64,000 nucleotides of DNA, from positions 620,001-684,000 of the forward strand of contig NZ_JAAGNZ010000002.1 in NCBI RefSeq assembly GCF_010747415.1, written 5' to 3'. Numbering within the stretch: the stretch's first letter is position 1; every line of letters begins with the position of its first letter. The DNA is from Spirosoma agri (lineage in GTDB: Bacteria; Bacteroidota; Bacteroidia; Cytophagales; Spirosomataceae). Positions 53,193 to 61,802 of the stretch are shown piece by piece. The notes under the pieces are model-generated. The model was not told the DNA's origin. It was given only the letters and a program-made list of their open reading frames with translations, and made no database searches. The position numbers and the translations under genes are program-made.

Positions 53193-55667
53193 ATGAAAAA
53201 ACGCTTATTTCCTCTTTTTTATCTCCTATTAACGCTTAATAGCCAAATTAATGCGCAGGCTCCTCCTGGCGGGACTACTAGTATCGCCACGTTTACTGCC
53301 GGTATGGAGCGCAATACTGGTTTTATGACCTATTACTGGGACGCTAAAAAAGGGAAGGTCTGGCTTGAGATTGACAAGTTCGATACCGAGTTTCTGTATT
53401 ATCCGACTTTGGCGCAGGGTGTTGGCTCCAACGATATTGGCCTCGATCGGGGGCGGCTGGGGCAGGAGCACATCGTGAAGTTTCAGCGCAGTGGGCCGAA
53501 AATATTGCTCATCGAACCGAACTACGCCTACCGGGCCATCACCAGCGATCAGCTTGAGCGCCGGGCTGTCGAGGAATCATTCGCTAAGTCGGTCCATGCC
53601 GGTTTCGACATCGCAGCCGAAGAAAGTGGGAAGGCGCTGGTCGACCTGACTCCCTTTCTGATGCAGGATGCCGTCGGTGCGGTGCAGGCTATCACCCGAA
53701 CTAAGCAGGGTAGCTTCAAATTCGATCCGTTACGGAGTGCCATGTATCTGCCGCGCACGAAATCATTCCCGCAGAATACGGAGTTCGAGACGATCATTAC
53801 CATCACGGGCGAAAATCCGGGTGGTTATCTCCGTGAAGTAGTACCAACACCGACTGCCGTGACGATGCACCAGCATCATTCGTTCGTGCAGCTTCCCGAC
53901 GCAGGGTATAAGTCACGGGCTTTTGATCCGCGTATTGGATACGGTGGTATCGAGTACTTCGACTACGCTACGCCCGTTAGCCAGCCGATCATGAAACGCT
54001 ATATTTCTCGGCATCGGCTGGAGAAAAAAGATCCGTCGGCAGCGGTGAGCGAAGCCGTCAAGCCAATCGTGTATTACCTCGACCCCGGCACGCCCGAGCC
54101 CATTCGTTCGGCGCTGATGGAAGGTACGGCCTGGTGGAATCAGGCATTTGAAGCGGCTGGCTACAAAGATGCGTTCCAGGTTAAATTGCTTCCCGCCGAT
54201 GCCGACCCGATGGATGTTCGGTATAATCTGGTACAGTGGGTTCATCGCTCAACGCGGGGCTGGTCGTACGGTGGTAGTATCATTGATCCGCGTACCGGCG
54301 AAATCATCAAAGGGAAAGTTACGCTCGGTTCATTGCGCGTTCGGCAGGACTACCTGATTGCCCAAGGATTGGTCGGCGACTTTTCGGGTATTACCACGTC
54401 TTCAGCGGACCCGATGATGCAAATGTCACTGGATCGGTTGCGGCAGCTGGCAGCCCATGAGGTCGGTCACACGCTGGGGCTACCTCACAACTACATCGCT
54501 AGTACGCAGAATAGAGCGTCGGTAATGGACTACCCAACGATGGTCGCGAAGGTGAAGGGAGCCAGCATTGACCTGTCCGATGCCTATGCGAAAGGAATTG
54601 GCGATTACGACAAATGGAGCATTCGGTACGGTTATGAGCAGTTTCCGACCGGAGTGGACGAAAAGCAGTCGCTGAACAAGATCGTAACCGATATGCACAA
54701 AGCTGGTCTGACTTTTCTGACTGATCAGGATGCGCGTCCGGAGGGGTCATCGCACCCCGGTACGCACTTGTGGGACAACGGGGCCAATGCCGTTGATGAG
54801 TTGAAGCGCGTGTCGGATGTTCGGCGGATTGCGCTGGCTACGTTCAGCGATAAAAAAATACCGGCTGGTGCACCCATGGCGACGCTCGAAGAAGTACTCG
54901 TACCGATGTATATGTTCCACCGGTATCAGGTCGAATCGGCGGCTAAAGTAGTGGGCGGACAAACCTACACAAATGCCTTGCGGGGCGACGGACAGGCTGT
55001 GATGTCGACCGTTCCGGCGCAGGAGCAGAAGCGGGCTTTGGATGCGCTGCTGACAACCATCGATCCGGCTTTTCTGGCACTGCCTAAATCAATTATAGCC
55101 TTAATTCCACCGCGTCCGTTCCGGTATGATCCTAACCCGCGTGAGGTGTTCAAACGACGTACGGGTATTACGTTCGATCCAATGGCGGCCCCTGAAGCTG
55201 CAGCTGGCATGACGTTACAAATGTTGTTCAATCCCGAACGGGTAAGTCGTCTGGTCGATCAGTCCGCGATGGACCCGACGCAGGTTAGCCTCGAATCGAT
55301 GCTCGATCAATTGCTGGCGGCCACGTGGTACAAAGCTGATCCCGCCGATGGGTATCAGGCGGAAGTGAAACGGTTGACGGATAAATTACTGCTGCAACGG
55401 ATGATTGATTTGGCGGGCAATCAGGAGGTTGCGTCACAGGTTCGGGCCATTGCCTTGCTCAAGCTGAGTGAGATGAAGAGTAAATTGAAGGTTCCGTACG
55501 AAACGCCCAAGTTGGCCGCTCACCATCTGTTTGCGCTCGATCAAATTCGCCGGACGGAAGGGAATATTGCCGATGTACGACCAACCAGCGCACAGGCTCC
55601 CCCCGATGGCGCGCCGATCGATCCGGGTCAGGAGTGGCTGTCGCCGGATTGTGACTGGAAACCATAA
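53193..55667 (+). CDS. Zinc-dependent metalloprotease (DUF5117/metzincin-like)
   Basis: An 824-residue exported protein from the ATG at 53193 (MKKRLFPLFYLLLTLNSQ); the longer upstream frame has no signal. The N-terminal region (about 30-220) is the DUF5117-type domain with GMERNTGFMTYYWDAKKGKVWLEI. The peptidase centre is HEVGHTLGLPH at residues 422-432, the metzincin HExxHxxGxxH zinc site with catalytic Glu423. ASVMDYP provides the Met-turn just after. Such proteases are widespread in Bacteroidota envelopes; their substrates are unknown. A terminator lies 16 bp after the stop. Confidence 0.92.
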   Translation: MKKRLFPLFYLLLTLNSQINAQAPPGGTTSIATFTAGMERNTGFMTYYWDAKKGKVWLEIDKFDTEFLYYPTLAQGVGSNDIGLDRGRLGQEHIVKFQRSGPKILLIEPNYAYRAITSDQLERRAVEESFAKSVHAGFDIAAEESGKALVDLTPFLMQDAVGAVQAITRTKQGSFKFDPLRSAMYLPRTKSFPQNTEFETIITITGENPGGYLREVVPTPTAVTMHQHHSFVQLPDAGYKSRAFDPRIGYGGIEYFDYATPVSQPIMKRYISRHRLEKKDPSAAVSEAVKPIVYYLDPGTPEPIRSALMEGTAWWNQAFEAAGYKDAFQVKLLPADADPMDVRYNLVQWVHRSTRGWSYGGSIIDPRTGEIIKGKVTLGSLRVRQDYLIAQGLVGDFSGITTSSADPMMQMSLDRLRQLAAHEVGHTLGLPHNYIASTQNRASVMDYPTMVAKVKGASIDLSDAYAKGIGDYDKWSIRYGYEQFPTGVDEKQSLNKIVTDMHKAGLTFLTDQDARPEGSSHPGTHLWDNGANAVDELKRVSDVRRIALATFSDKKIPAGAPMATLEEVLVPMYMFHRYQVESAAKVVGGQTYTNALRGDGQAVMSTVPAQEQKRALDALLTTIDPAFLALPKSIIALIPPRPFRYDPNPREVFKRRTGITFDPMAAPEAAAGMTLQMLFNPERVSRLVDQSAMDPTQVSLESMLDQLLAATWYKADPADGYQAEVKRLTDKLLLQRMIDLAGNQEVASQVRAIALLKLSEMKSKLKVPYETPKLAAHHLFALDQIRRTEGNIADVRPTSAQAPPDGAPIDPGQEWLSPDCDWKP

Positions 55668-55682
55668 GCTTCCACTAAAAGA

Positions 55683-55715
55683 AAAAACGGTATCGAGAGG
55701 CTCGATACCGTTTTT
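55683..55715. terminator. Bidirectional terminator
   Basis: Perfect 15-bp arms (55683-55697 and 55701-55715) with a 3-base loop and A/T tracts on both ends. It lies between the convergent metalloprotease and TonB receptor genes. Confidence 0.92.
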
Positions 55716-55736
55716 GCATTCGGTCCGTTCTATTTA

Positions 55737-58166
55737 CTAAAATTTATAGGCGACACTGCCCACAAAACTTCGCAGTTTCTGTGCGTTCATCGTCGTATAC
55801 CCAATCCAGTAATGCTGGTTCGTGAGGTTGTCCACCTTCGCCGAGATGCGAAACTTCCGCTGATCGTAGAAGGCCGACGCGTTCAGGACGGTGTAGGCGG
55901 GTAAAATAAATTCGCCTTGGCTAATGCTGTTCTGAATTTTGTTGTCACTGGCGTAGTTACCACCGAAACCGAAACCAAGCCCTTTAACCAGGTAATCGGG
56001 TAACCGGTAGCTCATCCACAAGTTTGCGATTACGGGAGAAGAGGCTGTAGTAGGTCGGCGTCCGTTCACATCGGCGTCTGCTTTTTCGAGCTTCGAATCG
56101 TTGTAGCTAAACCCGCCCACAATATTGAATCCACTGAACGGATTGGCGATGATGTCCACTTCAATGCCTTTGCTTGCCTGCTGACCATCCTGCGTCTGCG
56201 CAAATTTAGCCGCGGCTAATGGGTTCGGGTCTGTGCGAAGCAAGTTGCTGACCCGGATGTTGTAATAGCTTACCGTTGCACTTAGTTTTCCGGAAAAAGC
56301 ATCGAGTTTGACACCCGCTTCGAACTGGTTGGCTCGTTCGAGTTTAGCGAATCGCTGCGTGATGCTATCCGATGCCGTTACGTCATACGCATTGTACAGG
56401 CCCCGGTTGTTGAAGCTGTTCTGGTAATTGGCAAACAACGAGACGCGATCCTTTATTGGTTGAAATACCAGACCGAACTTCGGCGACAAGGCCGTTTGAT
56501 CATAGCCTGCTACGGCGCTGCCTTCTGTACCCCCTTTATTATTGAAGTGATCGACCCGCAATGCAGCCAGCACACTCAGGCGGTCCGTCAGACTCAGCAC
56601 ATCAGAAACAAACGCGCTGGATGTGTTGCGGATACCGGTGATCGGATAGGTGAAATCAGGCGTTTTGTTGGCGTAAAGAGTCGTCAGGGCCGCTCCGCTG
56701 AATTTACTGTAATCGTAGTTTTCGGTAATGGGTACGGTATCGTATGTGCTGCCAAAAAATAGCTGATTGGCGTTTACGCGCAGGTAATCCAGACCAACAA
56801 CAATACGGTTCCGCAAACTGCCAAGCCGGAAATCGCCGTTGAACAGTTGCTGAACCTCAACAACGTTGTTGGTACTGTTGCGGGTTGACTGGTCGGCCCG
56901 CACGAGGTTGTTTACACCCAGCGTTGTGCCACCAGGAATAATATAAAAGTATGGCCCGAAACCGTTCGAAAAACTATGGCTTGAGCTAAAGTTAGTCGAT
57001 GATGTGAACGCCGACGAAATTCGGTAGTTCACCTGCCCGAACAGGTTGGTACTGCGTGACTGCTGCGTGAGTCCCCCGCCCATGTAGGAGTTGCGATAAT
57101 CGACGTTCAACTGATCGGCACGGGTTGCCCCGAGGGTGGAACCCGGAACGTAAAAGAAGAAAATCTGTTTGCCCACATTCTCGGACCGGAAAATCTCCGC
57201 ATCGAGCTGGATCGATAGTCGATCGGTGGGCTTGAACAACAGGCTAGGGGCCAGGGCAAAATTCCGGTTGAAACCTACCGTCTGGAAGGTACCCTGATGA
57301 CTGAATGCCGTATTCACGCGCAGCAACAGATTACGGCTGCTGGTCAGGGGCGTATTCACGTCGACGCTAACCCGCTGAAAGTCATAGCTTCCCGCCGATA
57401 CGGCTACTTCGCCACCGAACGTTTCGTACGGTTTTTTAGTCACCCGGTTAATCAGGCCGCCGTAGGACGTGAGGGCACTGCCGAACAGGGTAGCGGATGG
57501 CCCTTTGATCGTTTCCAGTTTTTCCAGATTGACGGCGTCAATGTCGCTGGTTACGTTACCCGCCAAACCATTCCGAAGCTGGCTCTGCACAATGAATCCA
57601 CGCGTGCTGTAATAACTGCCGCCGTCTCCCGCCCGTCCTGTTGCTTCCCACATTTTCTGCACACCAGGTGCATTGCGCATGGCATCATCAACCGAGAAGA
57701 CGAGCTGTTCCGCCAGAATCTCTTTACCGATCGTATTGTAAACCTGCGGGTTTTCCAGATTTTTGAGCGGCATTTTAGATACGTAATCGCTGTTGGTGCG
57801 GGCAAACTTGTTGATCCGTCCCGTGCTGACAATGACCTCCTGAAGCTGAGCGGTGCTTTCGGTCAGCGCAAAATTCAGCGTTGCCGGTTCTGTGCCGTTG
57901 AGCGTAACTTCTTTTTCGCTGGTTTTAAGGCCGATGGCCGATGCGAGAACCGTGTAGGTGCCCGCCTTCACGCGGCTGATCACGTATTCACCCTTGCCGT
58001 TTGTGACACTTCCCTGTCCTTTCCCTTTCAAACTGACCGTTACATATTCGGCTGGATCGCCGTCCGCTGTCGTAACTCTACCTCGTATCGTTCCTGCCTG
58101 CTGAGCCAGTGATAAGAGAGGTAAACATAAGATTATAAGAACGTTAACAAGTTGTAGATGCTTCAT
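55737..58166 (-). CDS. TonB-dependent siderophore-type receptor
   Basis: An 809-residue outer-membrane receptor from the ATG at 58166 (MKHLQLVNVLIILCLPLLS). A carboxypeptidase-like domain follows the signal (GTIRGRVTTADGDPAEYVTV). The plug domain includes FSVDDAMRNAPGVQKMWEATG, YYSTRGFIVQSQLRNGLAG and LEKLETIKGPSATLFGSALTSYGGLINRVTKKP, typical of FhuA/FpvA-like siderophore receptors. The barrel ends in LRSFVGSVAYKF with terminal Phe. It should import a ferric chelate using TonB. No siderophore synthesis, reductase or Fur-box was recognised nearby. It is divergent from the TetR-RND efflux operon. Confidence 0.92.
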   Translation of the reverse strand: MKHLQLVNVLIILCLPLLSLAQQAGTIRGRVTTADGDPAEYVTVSLKGKGQGSVTNGKGEYVISRVKAGTYTVLASAIGLKTSEKEVTLNGTEPATLNFALTESTAQLQEVIVSTGRINKFARTNSDYVSKMPLKNLENPQVYNTIGKEILAEQLVFSVDDAMRNAPGVQKMWEATGRAGDGGSYYSTRGFIVQSQLRNGLAGNVTSDIDAVNLEKLETIKGPSATLFGSALTSYGGLINRVTKKPYETFGGEVAVSAGSYDFQRVSVDVNTPLTSSRNLLLRVNTAFSHQGTFQTVGFNRNFALAPSLLFKPTDRLSIQLDAEIFRSENVGKQIFFFYVPGSTLGATRADQLNVDYRNSYMGGGLTQQSRSTNLFGQVNYRISSAFTSSTNFSSSHSFSNGFGPYFYIIPGGTTLGVNNLVRADQSTRNSTNNVVEVQQLFNGDFRLGSLRNRIVVGLDYLRVNANQLFFGSTYDTVPITENYDYSKFSGAALTTLYANKTPDFTYPITGIRNTSSAFVSDVLSLTDRLSVLAALRVDHFNNKGGTEGSAVAGYDQTALSPKFGLVFQPIKDRVSLFANYQNSFNNRGLYNAYDVTASDSITQRFAKLERANQFEAGVKLDAFSGKLSATVSYYNIRVSNLLRTDPNPLAAAKFAQTQDGQQASKGIEVDIIANPFSGFNIVGGFSYNDSKLEKADADVNGRRPTTASSPVIANLWMSYRLPDYLVKGLGFGFGGNYASDNKIQNSISQGEFILPAYTVLNASAFYDQRKFRISAKVDNLTNQHYWIGYTTMNAQKLRSFVGSVAYKF

Positions 58167-58498
58167 TATATAGGCTGCAATTATTTCGGACAGCAAAACA
58201 ACGGCAAAAAGCGCACTAATAAAAATTATCTTTAATTATTCTAAATAATAATTCCTTGGGTAGTCCGCATCCGGATACTCCACTATCGGTGTGGCTGGTA
58301 AGAGCATTGGTGCTGGTTTATGAAAAGCCTGTATTTAGAAATTAAGAAATATAATTTAAGTAAGAAGTCGGACGATGACAACTTGCGAACAGTTGCCACT
58401 TACCACGTAAAAATGACCGATTATCAACTTTTTAGAAAAAAGACAATTTGACGAAACAAATAAAATCTATCTTTGTTAGATAATTTATAAGACGTTAG
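58167..58498. other. Divergent promoter region, TonB receptor and tetR
   Basis: A gap of 332 bp that is clearly AT-rich compared with its surroundings and contains no convincing open frame. It must hold the promoter of the TonB receptor on the minus strand, for which no clear TAnnTTTG was found, and that of the TetR-led efflux operon on the plus strand (see 58447-58475). Confidence 0.5.
58447..58481 (+). promoter_or_regulatory. Promoter and possible operator of the tetR efflux operon
   Basis: TTTG (58447-58450), a 17-bp spacer and TATCTTTG (58468-58475) form a full Bacteroidota-type promoter 23 bp before the TetR start. ATCTA (58465-58469) and TAGAT (58477-58481) form an inverted repeat around the -7 element. 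A second TTAGAT lies just before the start codon, at 58495-58500. These could be the binding site of the TetR protein for autoregulation, which is inference. Confidence 0.5.
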
Positions 58499-59131
58499 AT
58501 GATGAGTGTGACAGATCGCAGAACGCGGCAAAAAGCGGAAATTCGACAGCGAATTCTGGATGCGGCCCGGCAGATCGCCCGCGAAAAAGACTGGAATGCC
58601 GTTACCATCCGGAACATTGCCGAGGCTATCGATTATACCCCGCCTATTGTTTACGAGCATTTTGAAAACAAGGAAGATGTCCTGCTCAATATTGTCAAAG
58701 AAGGGCATCTCGAGAATCGGCGCGCCTTTGACGAAACGCTGGCTATGGAACTGAGCGCAGAAGAAAAAATCGTTCGGTTATCGATGCTTCAATGGACGTT
58801 TGCCCACGAACGGCCCGAGGTGTTTCGGCTGATGCACAACCCGGAGCGGATGGAACAGCAACGGGAAATGGTTCGGGAAGGTATGCAGGATGCTAAACAG
58901 AAAATTGAAAGCCTGTTTCTGGAAGTTACGACCGATTCGGAAAACATAGGCGAAGTAATTTTTAACTGGTTCTGCCTGATGCACGGCTACATTAACCTGA
59001 TTACCAGCATTCAGCCACAACAGGGAGCCAAGCTGCTGGAGAAAGTGGAAGACCCTAAAATGGTGGCGCTTCTTCAACAACCGGCACTCCTTTTTGAGCG
59101 GGCTATCCGTCGATTCATAAAAAGTGTATAA
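58499..59131 (+). CDS. TetR/AcrR family transcriptional regulator
   Basis: A 210-residue repressor-type protein. The N-terminal DNA-binding domain (15-60) contains RQRILDAARQIAREKDWNAV and the helix-turn-helix TIRNIAEAIDYTPPIVYEHFENKEDVL. The C-terminal ligand-binding part resembles the WHG-type domain (FAHERPEVFRLMHNPERM). It leads an operon of tolC, RND adaptor and RND pump genes starting 39 bp downstream, so it most probably controls them in response to a small molecule. The first of two adjacent ATG-type codons (Met-Met) is used. Confidence 0.92.
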   Translation: MMSVTDRRTRQKAEIRQRILDAARQIAREKDWNAVTIRNIAEAIDYTPPIVYEHFENKEDVLLNIVKEGHLENRRAFDETLAMELSAEEKIVRLSMLQWTFAHERPEVFRLMHNPERMEQQREMVREGMQDAKQKIESLFLEVTTDSENIGEVIFNWFCLMHGYINLITSIQPQQGAKLLEKVEDPKMVALLQQPALLFERAIRRFIKSV

Positions 59132-59170
59132 CTCCATTCCTACTTCACTAGCATTAGATTTTTAAAACCA

Positions 59171-60604
59171 ATGAGAGGCATAACGCGAACTACGCTGATG
59201 ATGCTGACCCTGAGCCTGTTGGCTAGTTGGGTCCGTGCGCAGACTGCGCCATCGGGTGGTTATACACTCGCCCAATGCGTCGAATACGCGCGGGTGAACA
59301 ATGTCAATATCAAGATAGCCCGGATTAATGAACAGATATCGGGGGTGCAGGTGCAACAGATCATTAGTCAAAACCTACCGCAGGTGGCTGTTTCGGGCTC
59401 CGTGGTCGATAACTACAAAATACCCGTAACGTTACTTCCCGGCAGTTTAGCATCGGCGGCTCCCGGCTCAACGACCAGCACAACTGGGGGCGTGGGGAGT
59501 TCGACGGCGGTTGGCGGTACGGGTAGTGACCAGTTTATACCCGTCAAGTTCGGAACCCAGTATACCGCTACACTGACGGGTCGCGTTGATCAGAAACTAT
59601 TCGATCCGTCGTTGGGTCTGGCACTCAAAGCAGCCAAATTAAGTACGAAGTTGCAGGCACAGGTAACGGCGCAGGCTGAACAAACGCAGGCCTACAACAT
59701 TGCCCAGGCCTATTACCAAACGTTGGTGATTGACCTACAGCGTCGGCTAACACTGCGCGATATGGCTTCGTCGGATACGCTGTTGCAGCAGGAACAGGTG
59801 CGGTTAAAAAATGGGACTACCCGCGAAATTGACTTTGGCCGTATCCAGCTCAACCGCAACAACCTGCAATCGCAACTTGAACAGCAGACCCGTAACTACG
59901 AACAGGCGTTGAACCAGTTGAAATTTCAGATGGGAATGCCCATGCAGGAGTCGATTGCGTTACAGGCGCTGGAAATTGAAAACCAATTGGTTGTAACAGA
60001 CCTGGCGACACCAGACCAACGCTTTTTCGAGAATCGTCCGGATTTCAAGCAACTCCTGATCAACACGCAGTTGCAGGATCTGAACCGACAGTCGAACAAT
60101 CGAGGGTACTTGCCTTCGTTCGGCATCTATGGTACGTATGGTACGAACGCGCAACGGCAGGAGTTCAATTTCTTTAAAAGCGGATTTCCCTGGTTCCAGA
60201 GTGGTGCGATTGGCCTCACGTTGAACTGGACCATTTTCGATGGCAACCAGCGCCACCAGCGTGATCGCGAAAATCGCCTGAACCTGGAAACGCTCCGGCT
60301 TCAGCAGATTCTGGCCCGTGAGTCGGCGCAGTTGAATCTGAGTAACGCGCAGGTGAGCTACCAAAACCTGGTGACCGACATTCAGCGGGAGCGCGACAAC
60401 ATTGAGCTGGCCCGTAAGATTCTGAGCGTTACGGAGCTTGAATATAGAGAAGGTATCGCTACTTCGGTGACGCTGATCGACGCCAAAGACGCGCTGACCA
60501 CGGCTCAAAACAACTTGGCCAACAAACTAATTAGTCTGTATCAATCCCGGCTGGATTACGAAAACTCGCAGGGTACTATTCTCGATTACGTCACTCAAAA
60601 ATAA
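59171..60604 (+). CDS. TolC-family outer membrane efflux protein
   Basis: A 477-residue protein with a signal peptide ending SWVRAQ (about residue 24). It has two repeats of the outer-membrane efflux fold: YTLAQCVEYARVNNVNIKIA, then LRLQQILARESAQLNLSNAQVSYQNL in the second half, rich in coiled-coil helices. A low-complexity serine/glycine/threonine loop sits at about 95-120. TolC-like trimers form the exit duct of tripartite pumps. It lies 10 bp ahead of the adaptor gene in the same operon. Confidence 0.93.
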   Translation: MRGITRTTLMMLTLSLLASWVRAQTAPSGGYTLAQCVEYARVNNVNIKIARINEQISGVQVQQIISQNLPQVAVSGSVVDNYKIPVTLLPGSLASAAPGSTTSTTGGVGSSTAVGGTGSDQFIPVKFGTQYTATLTGRVDQKLFDPSLGLALKAAKLSTKLQAQVTAQAEQTQAYNIAQAYYQTLVIDLQRRLTLRDMASSDTLLQQEQVRLKNGTTREIDFGRIQLNRNNLQSQLEQQTRNYEQALNQLKFQMGMPMQESIALQALEIENQLVVTDLATPDQRFFENRPDFKQLLINTQLQDLNRQSNNRGYLPSFGIYGTYGTNAQRQEFNFFKSGFPWFQSGAIGLTLNWTIFDGNQRHQRDRENRLNLETLRLQQILARESAQLNLSNAQVSYQNLVTDIQRERDNIELARKILSVTELEYREGIATSVTLIDAKDALTTAQNNLANKLISLYQSRLDYENSQGTILDYVTQK

Positions 60605-60614
60605 ACCAGTTACC

Positions 60615-61718
60615 ATGAAACGAATTCTCATTATTGGAGCGGTAGCTGCCCTGATCGCGCTGATCGCCTTCCGGTTAATAAACAGCAAAAAAGAAATCGA
60701 TGCTGCCAAAACGTCGTCGGTGCAGTTCCAGACAACGCCCGTTGTCGATGTGCAGCCCGTTACGTATGCGCAGCTCGACCAGAATCTGTCGCTACTCGGC
60801 ACGGTGGCCGCGCAGAACGAAGGCAACATCATTGCCGAAACACGCGGTAAGCTTCAGAACTTCCGGTTAGTATTGGGTACGTTCGTCAAAAAAGGCCAGC
60901 AGGTCGGTTATATCCAGGATGATGTGCAGGGCATTGTTGTCGAGAACAACCAGACTGCCGTCGAAAACGCCAAACGCGAAATGGAACGGTACGAACGACT
61001 GCTGAAAGGTGGTGCCGTGACCCAGGAAACGTACCAGAAATATAAAGACCAGTATGCAACCGCCCTTCTAAATACCAAGCAGCAACAGCGTGTGCTCGGT
61101 AATGGGGCCGTTGTGGCGCCGATCAGTGGTTATGTATATGACAAAAAAGTTGAAAACGGCGAATACGTGGCCGTAGGTGCCGTGCTGGCATCGGTTATCA
61201 ATTTGCAGGAGTTGAAACTGGTGGTCAATGTGCCGGAGCAGGCGGTTTATCAACTTAAGCAGGGCGATAAAGCGACCATTACGGCGCAGGCATTTCCGGG
61301 CGTAACCTTTTCGGGAAGCGTTCACTATATCAGCCCGAAAGGGGACGATCTGCATAATTATCCTGTTGAGATCTACCTGACTAACAACAGCAAGAATCAG
61401 CTGAAAGCGGGAACGCTGGCAAACGCGAAGTTTACCTTTGCGAAAGGTATCGCCGGGCTATTCATCCCCCGCCGGGCGCTGGTGGGTGGTGCCGACAGCG
61501 CGAGCGTCTACGTTGTACAGAACAATACGGCCCGGCTGCGTAAAATCCGGCTTGGCTCTGACAATGGCGATCTGTATCAGGTACTCGATGGGCTGAAACA
61601 GGGTGAGCCAGTGGTTGTCAACGGTCAGTTGAATCTGACGAACGGGGCCAAAGTGACCGTCAATCAAAACGGCGCGATGCAGGAAAAAACGGACACGTCA
61701 GTAGCGGTCAATCCATAA
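60615..61718 (+). CDS. RND efflux periplasmic adaptor
   Basis: A 367-residue membrane-fusion protein with an N-terminal membrane anchor (ILIIGAVAALIALIAF) and no lipobox. Domains in order are a first lipoyl half (GTFVKKGQQVGYIQDD), a short alpha-hairpin (ENAKREMERYERLLKGGAVTQ), a second lipoyl half (APISGYVYDKKVENGEYVAVG), a beta-barrel domain and a membrane-proximal domain (GLKQGEPVVVNGQLNLTNG). It bridges the RND pump and the TolC-like duct. Operon position between tolC and the pump fits. Confidence 0.93.
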   Translation: MKRILIIGAVAALIALIAFRLINSKKEIDAAKTSSVQFQTTPVVDVQPVTYAQLDQNLSLLGTVAAQNEGNIIAETRGKLQNFRLVLGTFVKKGQQVGYIQDDVQGIVVENNQTAVENAKREMERYERLLKGGAVTQETYQKYKDQYATALLNTKQQQRVLGNGAVVAPISGYVYDKKVENGEYVAVGAVLASVINLQELKLVVNVPEQAVYQLKQGDKATITAQAFPGVTFSGSVHYISPKGDDLHNYPVEIYLTNNSKNQLKAGTLANAKFTFAKGIAGLFIPRRALVGGADSASVYVVQNNTARLRKIRLGSDNGDLYQVLDGLKQGEPVVVNGQLNLTNGAKVTVNQNGAMQEKTDTSVAVNP

Positions 61719-61802
61719 ACGCGTTCATGGGTGACGTCGATGCGGGCGCGGTTCGTGTACTAATCGGGGATAAGCCATAAATAACAAACTCTATACAGTC
61801 TA

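Noticed and set aside
50651..55667. Complete lasso-peptide biosynthetic cluster
   Set aside because: Only a precursor-like peptide is present; neighbouring genes are an LpxR-like protein, a TPR protein and a metalloprotease, none of the B or C maturation families.
57297..58112. 271-codon open frame on the plus strand
   Set aside because: Opposite the plug region of the TonB receptor; no recognisable motif and a composition typical of a shadow frame.
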